Shown piece after piece: positions 1-5,528 of a stretch of DNA of 5,713 nt. The DNA is from Treponema sp. (lineage in GTDB: Bacteria; Spirochaetota; Spirochaetia; Treponematales; Breznakiellaceae): assembly GCA_031284385.1 (NCBI GenBank), contig JAISZZ010000059.1, positions 1 through 5,713 of the forward strand. Direction: 5' to 3'. The notes under the pieces are model-generated. The model had not been told where the DNA came from. It did not search any database and saw only the letters and a program-made list of their open reading frames with translations. A program made the position numbers and the translations under genes. Numbering within the stretch: position 1 is the stretch's first letter; each line of letters begins with the position of its first letter.

Positions 1-846
1 TGTTGTGAGCGCCTTCATTATGGGCGGCTGTATCAACGGCACGAGCGCCATATAAGAGTACGCCGCGACAGCGACAGTAGCGAGTAATTTGGGCGCCAGC
101 TTTGCGGCGATGTAGATAGTCGTGGGGCCGTCCGCGCCGCCTATGATGGCGACGGCGCAAGCCTCCTTTAACGTAAAGTTGACGCCGGGTATAAGGTTCA
201 TCGCGGTAACGCCGAAAAGAGTGCCGAACACGCCGAACTGCGCCGCCGCGCCCAAAAGCGCGGTCTTGGGGTTTGCGATGAGCGGGCCAAAGTCCGTCAT
301 CGCGCCTATGCCCATGAAGATAAAGAGCGGGAAGAATTCGTTACCCACACCGCTTTCATAGATGATATGCAGAAAACCGTGCGGCGGATCGCCCATACCG
401 GCAAACGGCACATTTACAAAGATCGTGCCGAAACCAATCGGTATCAGGAGCAGAGGCTCGAAACCCTTTACCGCTCCCAGCCAGACAATCACGAAACCGA
501 CAATAACCATCAACAGTTCCTGCCAGCCGAATACCACAGTGGAATCGCCGCTTGGAGTCAACATTTGTTTGGCATCCGTGATGAATGCGTACAGACCGGT
601 TGTTTCAGCTATACTGCGGGCAAAAGAGGATATGGAAATTGACTTAATCTCGCCGTGTTCAGTACCGGGAATGAGCCCGTCCGGATTAAGGTAGGACGCC
701 TCGTTTCTGGAAGCCGGTTCCGCCGGCGTACTCTGAGCCAGAGCGCGCGGCGCAAACGAAAGCGCCGCCGACAGGAACAGCGCCCCAGCCAACATTAGCA
801 AACAGATTTTTGTTACCCAAACCGGGTCTTTCTTGAATTCTATCAT
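1..846 (-). CDS. oadB: Oxaloacetate decarboxylase beta subunit (Na+-pumping), 5' part only
   Basis: Partial gene: 282 codons read from ATG at 846 to the window edge; perhaps a third of the protein is missing. The product is the integral-membrane subunit that decarboxylates carboxybiotin and exports Na+. Visible family signatures are [12 protein letters not shown] (129-140), [17 protein letters not shown] (177-193), IIGGADGPT (234-242, with D239 matching the essential Asp of the family) and [20 protein letters not shown] (261-280). The oadA stop lies 5 nt upstream and there is only a weak GGA ribosome site, so translational coupling is likely. Odd: about 95 residues precede the usual family start, with a signal-peptide-like segment ([19 protein letters not shown], then APRALAQS) and a polar stretch. 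An internal ATG at 564 would give the usual N-terminus but has no good ribosome site, so I keep 846. Related glutaconyl- or methylmalonyl-CoA decarboxylase beta subunits are alternatives; the neighbouring oadA favours oxaloacetate. Confidence 0.93.
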   Translation of the reverse strand, partial: MIEFKKDPVWVTKICLLMLAGALFLSAALSFAPRALAQSTPAEPASRNEASYLNPDGLIPGTEHGEIKSISISSFARSIAETTGLYAFITDAKQMLTPSGDSTVVFGWQELLMVIVGFVIVWLGAVKGFEPLLLIPIGFGTIFVNVPFAGMGDPPHGFLHIIYESGVGNEFFPLFIFMGIGAMTDFGPLIANPKTALLGAAAQFGVFGTLFGVTAMNLIPGVNFTLKEACAVAIIGGADGPTTIYIAAKLAPKLLATVAVAAYSYMALVPLIQPPIMKALTT

Positions 847-851
847 GGCCG

Positions 852-2603
852 TTATCCAACCTGAGCGACGGGCTGTTGCGCCTGTACCGCCTGCCCTGTA
901 GGAACAATGAAATGAACCTTACCCGCCGATGTGGCCTTTATCTCAAGTTCCATTTTCATCGATTCGATAATGATGATCGTGTCGCCTGAGGAAACCTGAG
1001 CGCCTTCCGCAACTGCATACTTGAGTATCGTACCGGCAACAGGCGCGTTGATGGCGGCTCCGCCGCCTGCCGTAGCCGCCGCTACATTCACTGCCTTAGC
1101 CGCGCCACCGCCCGCCGGAGCTATCGCCACCGTGCCTTCCGGACGCACCTCTACATGGTAATCCGCGCCGTTCACGTTTACGACATAGGCCGCCGCTCTG
1201 CCGCCTGCGGGAGCCGCGCCGCCGCCCGCCGGTTTCGCCGCAAACTCGCTGCTTGAGACCGGCCCCTTCGCCCTGTCCCGGAAGAAGTTCGGCGCTACTT
1301 TGGGGAACATCGCGTATGTAAGCGCATCTTCGGTGGTTTTAGCGCCCGCCGCCTTCGCCTCGGCCTCGATCTTTTCAAACTCATTCGGGATACGGTCCGC
1401 CGGACGCGCCGTCAAAACCGCGTCATACTTGTTTTGGGCAAGCGCCTTTTTGACAAGCTCCGGGTTGGCTTCCGCGGCAAGCGCGCCGTAGCGTCCGGTA
1501 ACAAGGTCGGCCGTCTCCGTTGTAATTTTGGCGTACCTGCCGAAAAGCACATTGAACACGGCCTGAGTGCCGACAATTTGGCTTGTCGGCGTTACCAGCG
1601 GGATGTAGCCGCAGTCTTTCTGCACCACGGCGATCTCTTTCAACACATCGTCAATCTTGTCTTGAGCGCCCTGCTCTTTAAGCTGGCTTTCCAGATTGGA
1701 AAGCATACCGCCCGGTACTTGGGAAACAAGAATTCGGGTATCCGCCCCAAGAAAGCTGGACTCGAAGCGGGCGTACTTTTTGCGTATATCGCGGAAGTAG
1801 GCGGCAATTTCGAGCAAAGCCTTCGTGTCAAGGCCGGTATCGAACTCCGTCCCCTTGAATGCCTCGACAATCGTTTCCGTAGGGCTGTGGCTCGTACCCA
1901 TAGCCATCGATGAAATAGTCGTGTCAAGGAATTCCGCGCCGGCCTCGGCGGACTTGACTAGCGTCGCTACGGAAAGTCCCGTCGTGGCGTGAGTATGAAT
2001 GTCTATCGGGATACCCGCCTTGGCCTTCATCGCTTTTATCAGTTCGTATGCCTCGTATGGTTTCAACAATCCAGACATATCCTTTATACAAATCGAGTCC
2101 GCCCCGAATTCGGCGTACTTTTTGGCGAGACCGGCATAAATCTCTTTGGTATGATATGGAGTTGTAGCGTAGGAAATCGCCATCTGTACGTGTTTACCTG
2201 TTTTTTTGGCGGCATCCGCGGCGCGTTTCAAATTGCGCGGGTCGTTGCAGGCATCAAATATACGGAACACGCCGACACCGTTTTCCGCCGCCTTCTCCAC
2301 AAATTTATCGACAACGTCGTCCGCATAGTGCCTGTAACCGAGCAGGTTTTGGCCGCGCAGCAACATCATAACCGGCGTGTTCGGCAGTCCCTTTTTCAAG
2401 GTTCGCAGCCTCTCCCACGGGTCCTCGTTCAAGAAGCGTATACACGAATCGAAAGTCGCTCCGCCCCATGCCTCCAGCGCCCAGTAACCGGCCTTATCCA
2501 ACATATCCAGAGCGCCCAGCATATCCGCCGTCGTCATCCGCGTGGCGAACAGGGACTGGTGAGCGTCCCTTAAAACCAAATCGTTCAGTTTAATTTTTGA
2601 CAT
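852..2603 (-). CDS. oadA: Oxaloacetate decarboxylase alpha subunit (biotin-containing carboxyltransferase)
   Basis: 583 aa, full family length. It transfers the carboxyl group of oxaloacetate to biotin, giving pyruvate, on the cytoplasmic side of the OadABG complex. The N-terminal carboxyltransferase domain (about 5-270) has [13 protein letters not shown] (11-23), the likely metal ligands D13, H203 and H205 (DIHTHATTG) and K174 in CIKDMSG, which matches the carbamylated active-site lysine of the family. A conserved middle domain (about 280-445) contains [11 protein letters not shown] and GRYG. A Gly/Ala/Pro-rich linker (about 455-515) leads to a biotinyl domain (518-583) with K550 in ESMKMELE; Ser replaces the usual Ala of AMKM. 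Start choice: a GTG at 2609 overlaps the ribosome site, whereas ATG at 2603 lies 5 nt after AGGAG (2613-2609). The gene follows oadG by 138 nt and precedes oadB by 5 nt. A pyruvate carboxylase B subunit shares this architecture, but the OadB and OadG neighbours settle the call. Confidence 0.95.
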   Translation of the reverse strand: MSKIKLNDLVLRDAHQSLFATRMTTADMLGALDMLDKAGYWALEAWGGATFDSCIRFLNEDPWERLRTLKKGLPNTPVMMLLRGQNLLGYRHYADDVVDKFVEKAAENGVGVFRIFDACNDPRNLKRAADAAKKTGKHVQMAISYATTPYHTKEIYAGLAKKYAEFGADSICIKDMSGLLKPYEAYELIKAMKAKAGIPIDIHTHATTGLSVATLVKSAEAGAEFLDTTISSMAMGTSHSPTETIVEAFKGTEFDTGLDTKALLEIAAYFRDIRKKYARFESSFLGADTRILVSQVPGGMLSNLESQLKEQGAQDKIDDVLKEIAVVQKDCGYIPLVTPTSQIVGTQAVFNVLFGRYAKITTETADLVTGRYGALAAEANPELVKKALAQNKYDAVLTARPADRIPNEFEKIEAEAKAAGAKTTEDALTYAMFPKVAPNFFRDRAKGPVSSSEFAAKPAGGGAAPAGGRAAAYVVNVNGADYHVEVRPEGTVAIAPAGGGAAKAVNVAAATAGGGAAINAPVAGTILKYAVAEGAQVSSGDTIIIIESMKMELEIKATSAGKVHFIVPTGQAVQAQQPVAQVG

Positions 2604-2624
2604 CTTCACTCCTATTAATTAAAA

Positions 2625-2700
2625 ACTTGACGCGCGTTTCAACTAACACGCGGGGATTATAAGGCGTTCTCGACGCCCTCAAAACAAAATACTTGACGCG
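2625..2700. repeat. Pair of 10-bp direct repeats in the oadG-oadA gap
   Basis: ACTTGACGCG occurs at 2625-2634 and 2691-2700, 66 bp apart. Each copy is followed 3-4 bp later by TTCAA (2638-2642 and 2705-2709), so each forms an interrupted TTGA...TCAA dyad. The copies bracket the TATAAT and the dyad of the candidate oadA promoter, the layout expected for paired regulator sites. No known operator is recognised. Confidence 0.4.
2656..2680 (-). promoter_or_regulatory. Candidate oadA(B) promoter with dyad in the spacer
   Basis: On the minus strand a perfect TATAAT (2661-2656) lies about 53 nt upstream of the oadA ATG. Just upstream, AGGGCGT-CGAGA-ACGCCTT forms a 7-bp dyad with a 5-nt loop (about 2679-2661), filling the space where a -10/-35 spacer would be. 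The -35 is weak: TTTTGA at 17 bp or TTGAGG at 15 bp. A poor -35 with a palindrome in the spacer would fit an activator- or repressor-controlled promoter, but that is inference. The dyad is not followed by a U-run, so it is not a normal terminator. Confidence 0.45.
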
Positions 2701-2709
2701 ACTATTCAA

Positions 2710-2736
2710 ACCGGCGCAAGCGTAAAACGCTCCGGT
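2710..2736 (-). terminator. Hairpin immediately after oadG: attenuator, processing or weak terminator element
   Basis: Read on the minus strand, 5 nt after the oadG stop codon: ACCGG-AGCGT, loop TTT, ACGCT, a 4-nt bulge (TGCG), then CCGGT. That gives 10 paired bases in two blocks. Only three Ts follow (TTTGAA), so it is a poor intrinsic terminator. It could partially stop transcription or protect the oadG 3' end, setting the ratio of the small gamma subunit to alpha and beta. The role is inferred; the pairing is seen. Confidence 0.4.
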
Positions 2737-2741
2737 GGCCG

Positions 2742-2999
2742 TTATTTGGCGTTATTCTTGCGGTACGTCTTAACTGCACCTGTTATCGCGGCGACTATTG
2801 TGCCGTCAATCCCGCCGGGCACCGCGTTTACGGCAGCCGCCTTGTTACCGGTAACGGCTTCCTTGTCCAGCCCCAGCGCGTGGATAACGCGACCGGTCAG
2901 GGATATGACAACAATCAAAATAGTCAGAAAGCCGAAAACTACCGCCATACCGAGCAACGCAAGCGCGCCGCTCTGCCCAAACATCTGCGCTATGGTCAT
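2742..2999 (-). CDS. oadG: Oxaloacetate decarboxylase gamma subunit
   Basis: 85 aa. The gamma subunit is a small membrane anchor that holds the alpha subunit to the beta subunit and aids complex assembly. One hydrophobic segment (about 12-34, ALALLGMAVVFGFLTILIVVI) is followed by a short Ala/Gly-rich cytoplasmic tail. The tail ends in IVAAITGAVKTYRKNNAK, which fits the AAITAAV..YR ending common in this family. The ATG is preceded by a strong GGAGG (3008-3004) with a 4-nt spacer. It is first in the gene set, upstream of oadA and oadB. The identification rests on the membrane segment, the tail motif and the neighbours; the family is short and poorly conserved. I see no His-rich C-terminus of the kind described in some enterobacterial OadG proteins. 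Confidence 0.88.
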   Translation of the reverse strand: MTIAQMFGQSGALALLGMAVVFGFLTILIVVISLTGRVIHALGLDKEAVTGNKAAAVNAVPGGIDGTIVAAITGAVKTYRKNNAK

Positions 3000-3138
3000 A
3001 AAACCTCCAAAAATTCGATGATTCTATCATATAACAGAACGGCTTTCTGGTATAGTAGGCGCGGACTGCGGTGGGCGCACGTAAATTTATAATTTTGCGG
3101 GACAAAGAATTTTTACGGATTATTTTGCCTGTAGCTTT

Positions 3139-3165
3139 GTAACTCATTATAAGGCAAAGAGTTAC
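3139..3165 (-). promoter_or_regulatory. Candidate oadG promoter: -10 held between inverted-repeat arms
   Basis: On the minus strand the order is GTAACTC, TTTGCCT, TATAAT, GAGTTAC. A perfect TATAAT (3151-3146) therefore lies between two perfect 7-bp arms (3165-3159 and 3145-3139). The transcript would start near 3139, giving a leader of about 140 nt before oadG. No convincing -35 is visible at 16-18 bp, so an activator may be needed. The plus-strand 10-mer covering this -10, ATTATAAGGC (3146-3155), is repeated exactly at the oadA promoter (2656-2665). The region 3000-3272 holds no gene apart from these control signals. Confidence 0.45.
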
Positions 3166-3192
3166 GATCTTATAGTCACCCACTCTGACAAG

Positions 3193-3224
3193 TTGACCAT
3201 TAGTCATAATAAATATTAGACTAA
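3193..3224 (+). promoter_or_regulatory. Candidate tRNA-Leu promoter region with imperfect palindrome
   Basis: TTGACC (3193-3198) matches the -35 consensus in five of six positions. TATTAG (3214-3219), 15 bp later, is a mediocre -10. The AT-rich stretch 3200-3224 is an imperfect palindrome: TTAGTC, one unpaired A, TAAT, loop AAAT, ATTA, GACTAA. A dyad covering the -10 region suggests an operator or a leader hairpin. This is the best plus-strand promoter I can find upstream of the tRNA, but the spacing is short. Confidence 0.35.
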
Positions 3225-3228
3225 AACA

Positions 3229-3261
3229 CAAGGCTTTCAAGGCTTCAGTTTTAAAACTGAA
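3229..3261. repeat. Tandem 9-mer followed by a perfect 18-bp palindrome
   Basis: CAAGGCTTT (3229-3237) is followed at once by CAAGGCTTC (3238-3246). That copy runs into the perfect palindrome TTCAGTTTTAAAACTGAA (3244-3261), which ends 11 bp before the tRNA. Neither is explained by a gene. A DNA-binding site or a processing signal in the tRNA leader is possible. It does not look like an intrinsic terminator, since there is no GC-rich stem. Confidence 0.55.
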
Positions 3262-3272
3262 ATCAGATATAA

Positions 3273-3354
3273 GCCGAGGTGGTGGAATGGTAGACACCGG
3301 GGACTTAAAATCCCCTGGCCCTAGGCCGTGTGAGTTCAAATCTCATCCTCGGCA
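3273..3354 (+). tRNA. tRNA-Leu (anticodon UAA)
   Basis: 82 nt that fold as a class II tRNA. The acceptor stem GCCGAGG (3273-3279) pairs with CCTCGGC (3347-3353), with discriminator A at 3354. The anticodon stem GGGGA/TCCCC carries the loop CTTAAAA, with anticodon TAA at 3306-3308, reading UUA. The long variable arm has a GGCC/GGCC stem (3317-3327), as in tRNA-Leu. The T-arm is GTGAG-TTCAAAT-CTCAT with one G-U pair. The 3' CCA is not encoded (GAT follows), so it must be added enzymatically. lolA begins 60 nt downstream on the same strand with no clear terminator between; a weak stem (GCCGC 3369-3373 with GCGGC 3389-3393) lies in the gap. Confidence 0.97.
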
Positions 3355-3414
3355 GATATGCTGAAACTGCCGCGCCCATCTTCCAGAGGCGGCCAATCGA
3401 TTTGAGAGGATTTT

Positions 3415-4086
3415 GTGAGAAAATACGCTTTTTTTATTTTGCCGATGCTTACGGCTTTTCAGTTTAATTTAAACGCGCAGCAAATTGTTACGGCGGAAAA
3501 TTTTCTTGAGCGTGTATCGGACAAGTATGCCACATTTAGTGATTACGAGGCGCGCATTAGAATAAGATCGGGTAATATGGATATGTATGGAACGATCGTT
3601 CATAAGCAGCCCAATTTTTTACGAATAGATTTTTCGACTCCGGCTGAGCAGGTTATTGTATTTGACGGCAATATGTTGACGGTTTATCTGCCTGAATTCC
3701 GTGCGATTTTGAATCAGAGTGTAAGTTCGTCCGGCGCGAATCTCGCGACATCGCGCGGACTTTCACTGCTGCGGCGAAATTTTGCGGCGGCATTCATAAC
3801 CGGCCCTGATCCTGTGCCGCTCGACGACGATTCCCGCGAAAAAGTTGTGCGGCTCCGCCTTACGCGGCGTTATGGCTCTGAAGGTTTCCGTGAAATAGTT
3901 CTTAGTATAGATCCGTCAAGTCTTTTTATACGCCGTATTCAGGGGACAACTATCGCGGACGGTCATACTCAATTTGATTTTTCGGAAATTAAGCCCAACC
4001 AAGGAATATCCGAGCACCGGTTTGTATACGATTCCCCCGCATCGGCGAATCTTTACAATAATTTTTTGTTTAGAGACACGGAATAG
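3415..4086 (+). CDS. LolA-like outer-membrane lipoprotein carrier protein
   Basis: 223 aa, the usual length for LolA-type proteins. Such periplasmic carriers move lipoproteins released from the inner membrane to the outer membrane. The N-terminus MRKYAFFILPMLTAFQFNLNA is a signal peptide with likely cleavage after A21, before QQ. The mature part begins with an amphipathic segment (TAENFLERVSDKYATFSDYEA). Alternating strands follow that resemble the LolA half-barrel: MDMYGTIVHKQPNFLRIDFS, then EQVIVFDGNMLTVYLPE, which matches the family pattern of a PxxxRxxF-type strand followed by a 'dGxxLxxYxP' turn. The C-terminal HTQFDFSEIKPNQGI resembles the closing T.F.F..I..N...... motif. Start: GTG at 3415, 4 nt after GAGAGGA; no better ATG fits the signal peptide. 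It lies between tRNA-Leu and the RodZ-like gene (37-nt gap), probably co-transcribed with the latter. The symbol is left blank because this divergent form may carry other cargo. Confidence 0.8.
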   Translation: MRKYAFFILPMLTAFQFNLNAQQIVTAENFLERVSDKYATFSDYEARIRIRSGNMDMYGTIVHKQPNFLRIDFSTPAEQVIVFDGNMLTVYLPEFRAILNQSVSSSGANLATSRGLSLLRRNFAAAFITGPDPVPLDDDSREKVVRLRLTRRYGSEGFREIVLSIDPSSLFIRRIQGTTIADGHTQFDFSEIKPNQGISEHRFVYDSPASANLYNNFLFRDTE

Positions 4087-4123
4087 CGTGACGCTTATGA
4101 CGCAGTGGAAATTTAGGTAGAAA

Positions 4124-5236
4124 ATGATGAAAAGTATAGGCGAACAGTTAAGAATGGCGCGTGAAAACAAGGGGCTCTCGATAGACGAAGTTGCCCGTGA
4201 AATAAATATTGCCCGAAAATACCTCGCGGCGCTGGAAACGGAGGATTTTTCACAATTTATCGCTGAAACATACACGCTGGGTTTTTTGAAAAATTATGGC
4301 GAATATTTAGGGCTTGATGTAAAGGAACTCTTGTCGCTTTACCGTATCATCAAGATTCAGGAAGAGCCTGTTCCCGTGGAACAACTCTTGCATACGCCGC
4401 TCAATGTCCCGCGTATTCTTGCAATATCATTAATAACACTTGCCGGACTCGCGTTGGGCGGTGGGGCTGTTTATTACTTTTTTTTCATGCCGAAAACTGA
4501 AAGGCAGGAAGAATTGGCCTCAGGAATGCCTGCCGAATATTCGCTGACAGAAGGCGCTTTGGAAAAACGTTTTTATGAGGGCGATATCCTTTTAATTCCG
4601 TTTGCCGGCAACAATTACAAGGTATCTTTGACAGGTATCGGCGATGTTATAACACTAGCAGCCCCGGGAAAAGACATAAAACTCGGTTTAAATAACGAGG
4701 CCGCCGCCGATTTGAACAGCGACGGCCTTGCGGAACTGCGGATAAGCGCGATAGATTACGCGCAAAACCGGCCTGAGGTCGGAGCATTGCTAAGATTCGA
4801 CCTGCTAAATATGACGGCTTCCACGGGCATGGAACAACTGGCGGAAACATTGTCCGGTGATCAGGCCAGCGCGGAGGATTCAAGTGCGAATTCGGTGCCG
4901 CGCGTAATTTTTAGCGCCTCAAACGCATATCCATTCACCCTTCAAGTGTCATTTAGCGGGTACTGTATGTTCCGGTGGGAGATTTTACGCGAGGCCGCAC
5001 GGCAAGGTAGGAACGAGCGATACTTTGTCAAAGGAGACGAGCAGACGATTCAGGCGCAAAACGGTGTGCGCGTCTGGATTTCCAATTCATCGGCTCTTAA
5101 AATTTGGGCAATAGGCGGCGGCCATAACGTTCAATTGGATATTGGCGGCGCGGGCGAAACTATCGTTGAAGATATTTATTGGGCGCGTGATGACGATGGC
5201 CGATACAAACTGATTCAGGTCCATCTGGAAACTTAA
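4124..5236 (+). CDS. RodZ-like membrane protein: cytoplasmic HTH domain, one TM segment, DUF4115-like C-terminus
   Basis: 370 aa. An N-terminal XRE-type helix-turn-helix (about 5-70) contains IGEQLRMARENKGLSIDEVA, then INIARKYLAALETEDFSQF and YTLGFLKNYGEYLGLD, the typical RodZ/HTH_25 pattern. One membrane segment follows (about 97-121, ending YYFFF). The extracytoplasmic part has a middle domain (about 140-230) with DLNSDGLAEL (196-205), which resembles a calcium-binding loop, then an acidic linker. The C-terminal beta domain (about 262-370) has ERYFVKGDEQTIQAQNGVRV and WISNSSALKIW, as in RodZ/DUF4115 proteins. RodZ links the MreB cytoskeleton to wall synthesis and cell shape; here that role is inferred from architecture. 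Two ATGs are possible (4124, 4127); AGG at 4115-4117 lies 6 nt before the first. The middle domain is absent from enteric RodZ. It is probably in one operon with the LolA-like gene. No intrinsic terminator is evident after the stop. Confidence 0.82.
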   Translation: MMKSIGEQLRMARENKGLSIDEVAREINIARKYLAALETEDFSQFIAETYTLGFLKNYGEYLGLDVKELLSLYRIIKIQEEPVPVEQLLHTPLNVPRILAISLITLAGLALGGGAVYYFFFMPKTERQEELASGMPAEYSLTEGALEKRFYEGDILLIPFAGNNYKVSLTGIGDVITLAAPGKDIKLGLNNEAAADLNSDGLAELRISAIDYAQNRPEVGALLRFDLLNMTASTGMEQLAETLSGDQASAEDSSANSVPRVIFSASNAYPFTLQVSFSGYCMFRWEILREAARQGRNERYFVKGDEQTIQAQNGVRVWISNSSALKIWAIGGGHNVQLDIGGAGETIVEDIYWARDDDGRYKLIQVHLET

Positions 5237-5372
5237 AGGCAACATTGCTTGAGTTCCCGCCCAACTATGTTAGAACGTCAGTGTTTCCGTCTGTATTTGT
5301 TCATTTCAAAATATATCAGCTTCATTGACATTCGCATTAAAGTAATAATCTTTACAAAACTTGCTGCTCGTG

Positions 5373-5396
5373 GCGGGATTAAAAGCGGGATTAAAA
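5373..5396. repeat. Perfect 12-bp tandem duplication
   Basis: GCGGGATTAAAA at 5373-5384 is repeated exactly at 5385-5396. It lies just before the tRNA-Leu-like segment in the gene-poor tail. A 12-bp duplication is a multiple of three, so it would keep the overlapping open frame (AGLK twice). Replication slippage is the simplest cause. Confidence 0.75.
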
Positions 5397-5420
5397 AATG
5401 AGAGACACCGGTACTTAAAA
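5397..5420 (+). other. Segment resembling the D-loop/anticodon part of tRNA-Leu(UAA)
   Basis: AATG-AG-AGACACCGG-T-ACTTAAAA aligns with tRNA-Leu positions 3286-3310, AATG-GT-AGACACCGG-GG-ACTTAAAA. 21 of 25 tRNA positions match, with one single-base gap. No match continues on either side, so it is no functional tRNA. CCGGT (5408-5412) can pair with ACCGG (5423-5427), giving a hairpin with a 10-nt loop. It could be a tRNA fragment left by recombination, or chance. Confidence 0.4.
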
Positions 5421-5449
5421 CAACCGGAGCACGCTTTTCCGTTAATAGA

Positions 5450-5528
5450 GTTGTTAAAAACTTCAGTTTTTGAACAACCTTCGCTTAAAAAACAGCAAAA
5501 TGCGGAACATTTTGCACAGCATTTGCTG
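5450..5528. repeat. Cluster of three hairpins in the intergenic tail
   Basis: Hairpin 1 (5450-5478): GTTGTT-AAAAAC, loop TTCA, GTTTTT, one bulged G, AACAAC; 12 bp. Hairpin 2 (5495-5515): GCAAAATG, loop CGGAA, CATTTTGC; 8 perfect bp. Hairpin 3 (5517-5528): CAGCA-TT-TGCTG, better seen as a DNA palindrome because the loop is only 2 nt. None is followed by a U-run, so they are not standard terminators. Such clustering suggests a structured RNA or a dispersed intergenic repeat element. The rest of 5237-5449 shows no gene or clear terminator. Confidence 0.5.

Noticed and set aside
122..694. Plus-strand open frames across 122-694
   Set aside because: They are antisense to the oadB coding frame, which is clearly recognised; their translations show no family signature.
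1434..2573. Long plus-strand and minus-strand alternative frames within oadA (159 and 194 codons among others)
   Set aside because: Shadows of the high-confidence oadA frame; no ribosome sites and no recognisable protein features.
3082..3094. AAATT-TAT-AATTT palindrome in the intergenic region
   Set aside because: Pure A/T dyad expected by chance in AT-rich intergenic sequence.
3124..3165. H-type pseudoknot riboswitch upstream of oadG
   Set aside because: The crossing stems have no linker between the second arm of stem 1 and the second arm of stem 2, which is not sterically feasible for 7-bp stems; I recognise no known riboswitch class.
2845..3339. 164-codon minus-strand frame covering oadG, the intergenic region and the tRNA
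   Set aside because: It runs antisense through the tRNA gene and out of frame through oadG, and its translation has no domain pattern.
3273..3354. Group I intron in tRNA-Leu(UAA)
   Set aside because: A known intron site in this tRNA in other bacteria, but here the anticodon loop is uninterrupted and the gene is 82 nt.
3334..3362. Promoter inside the tRNA (TTCAAA ... TATGCT) for the lolA-like gene
   Set aside because: Both hexamers are weak (about 4 of 6) and the first is simply the conserved T-loop of the tRNA.
3916..4275. 119-codon minus-strand frame across the lolA-rodZ junction
   Set aside because: Antisense to two well-supported genes; no ribosome site or motif.
5373..5396. Start of a CRISPR array
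   Set aside because: Only two adjacent 12-bp copies with no spacer between them; CRISPR repeats are longer and separated by unique spacers.
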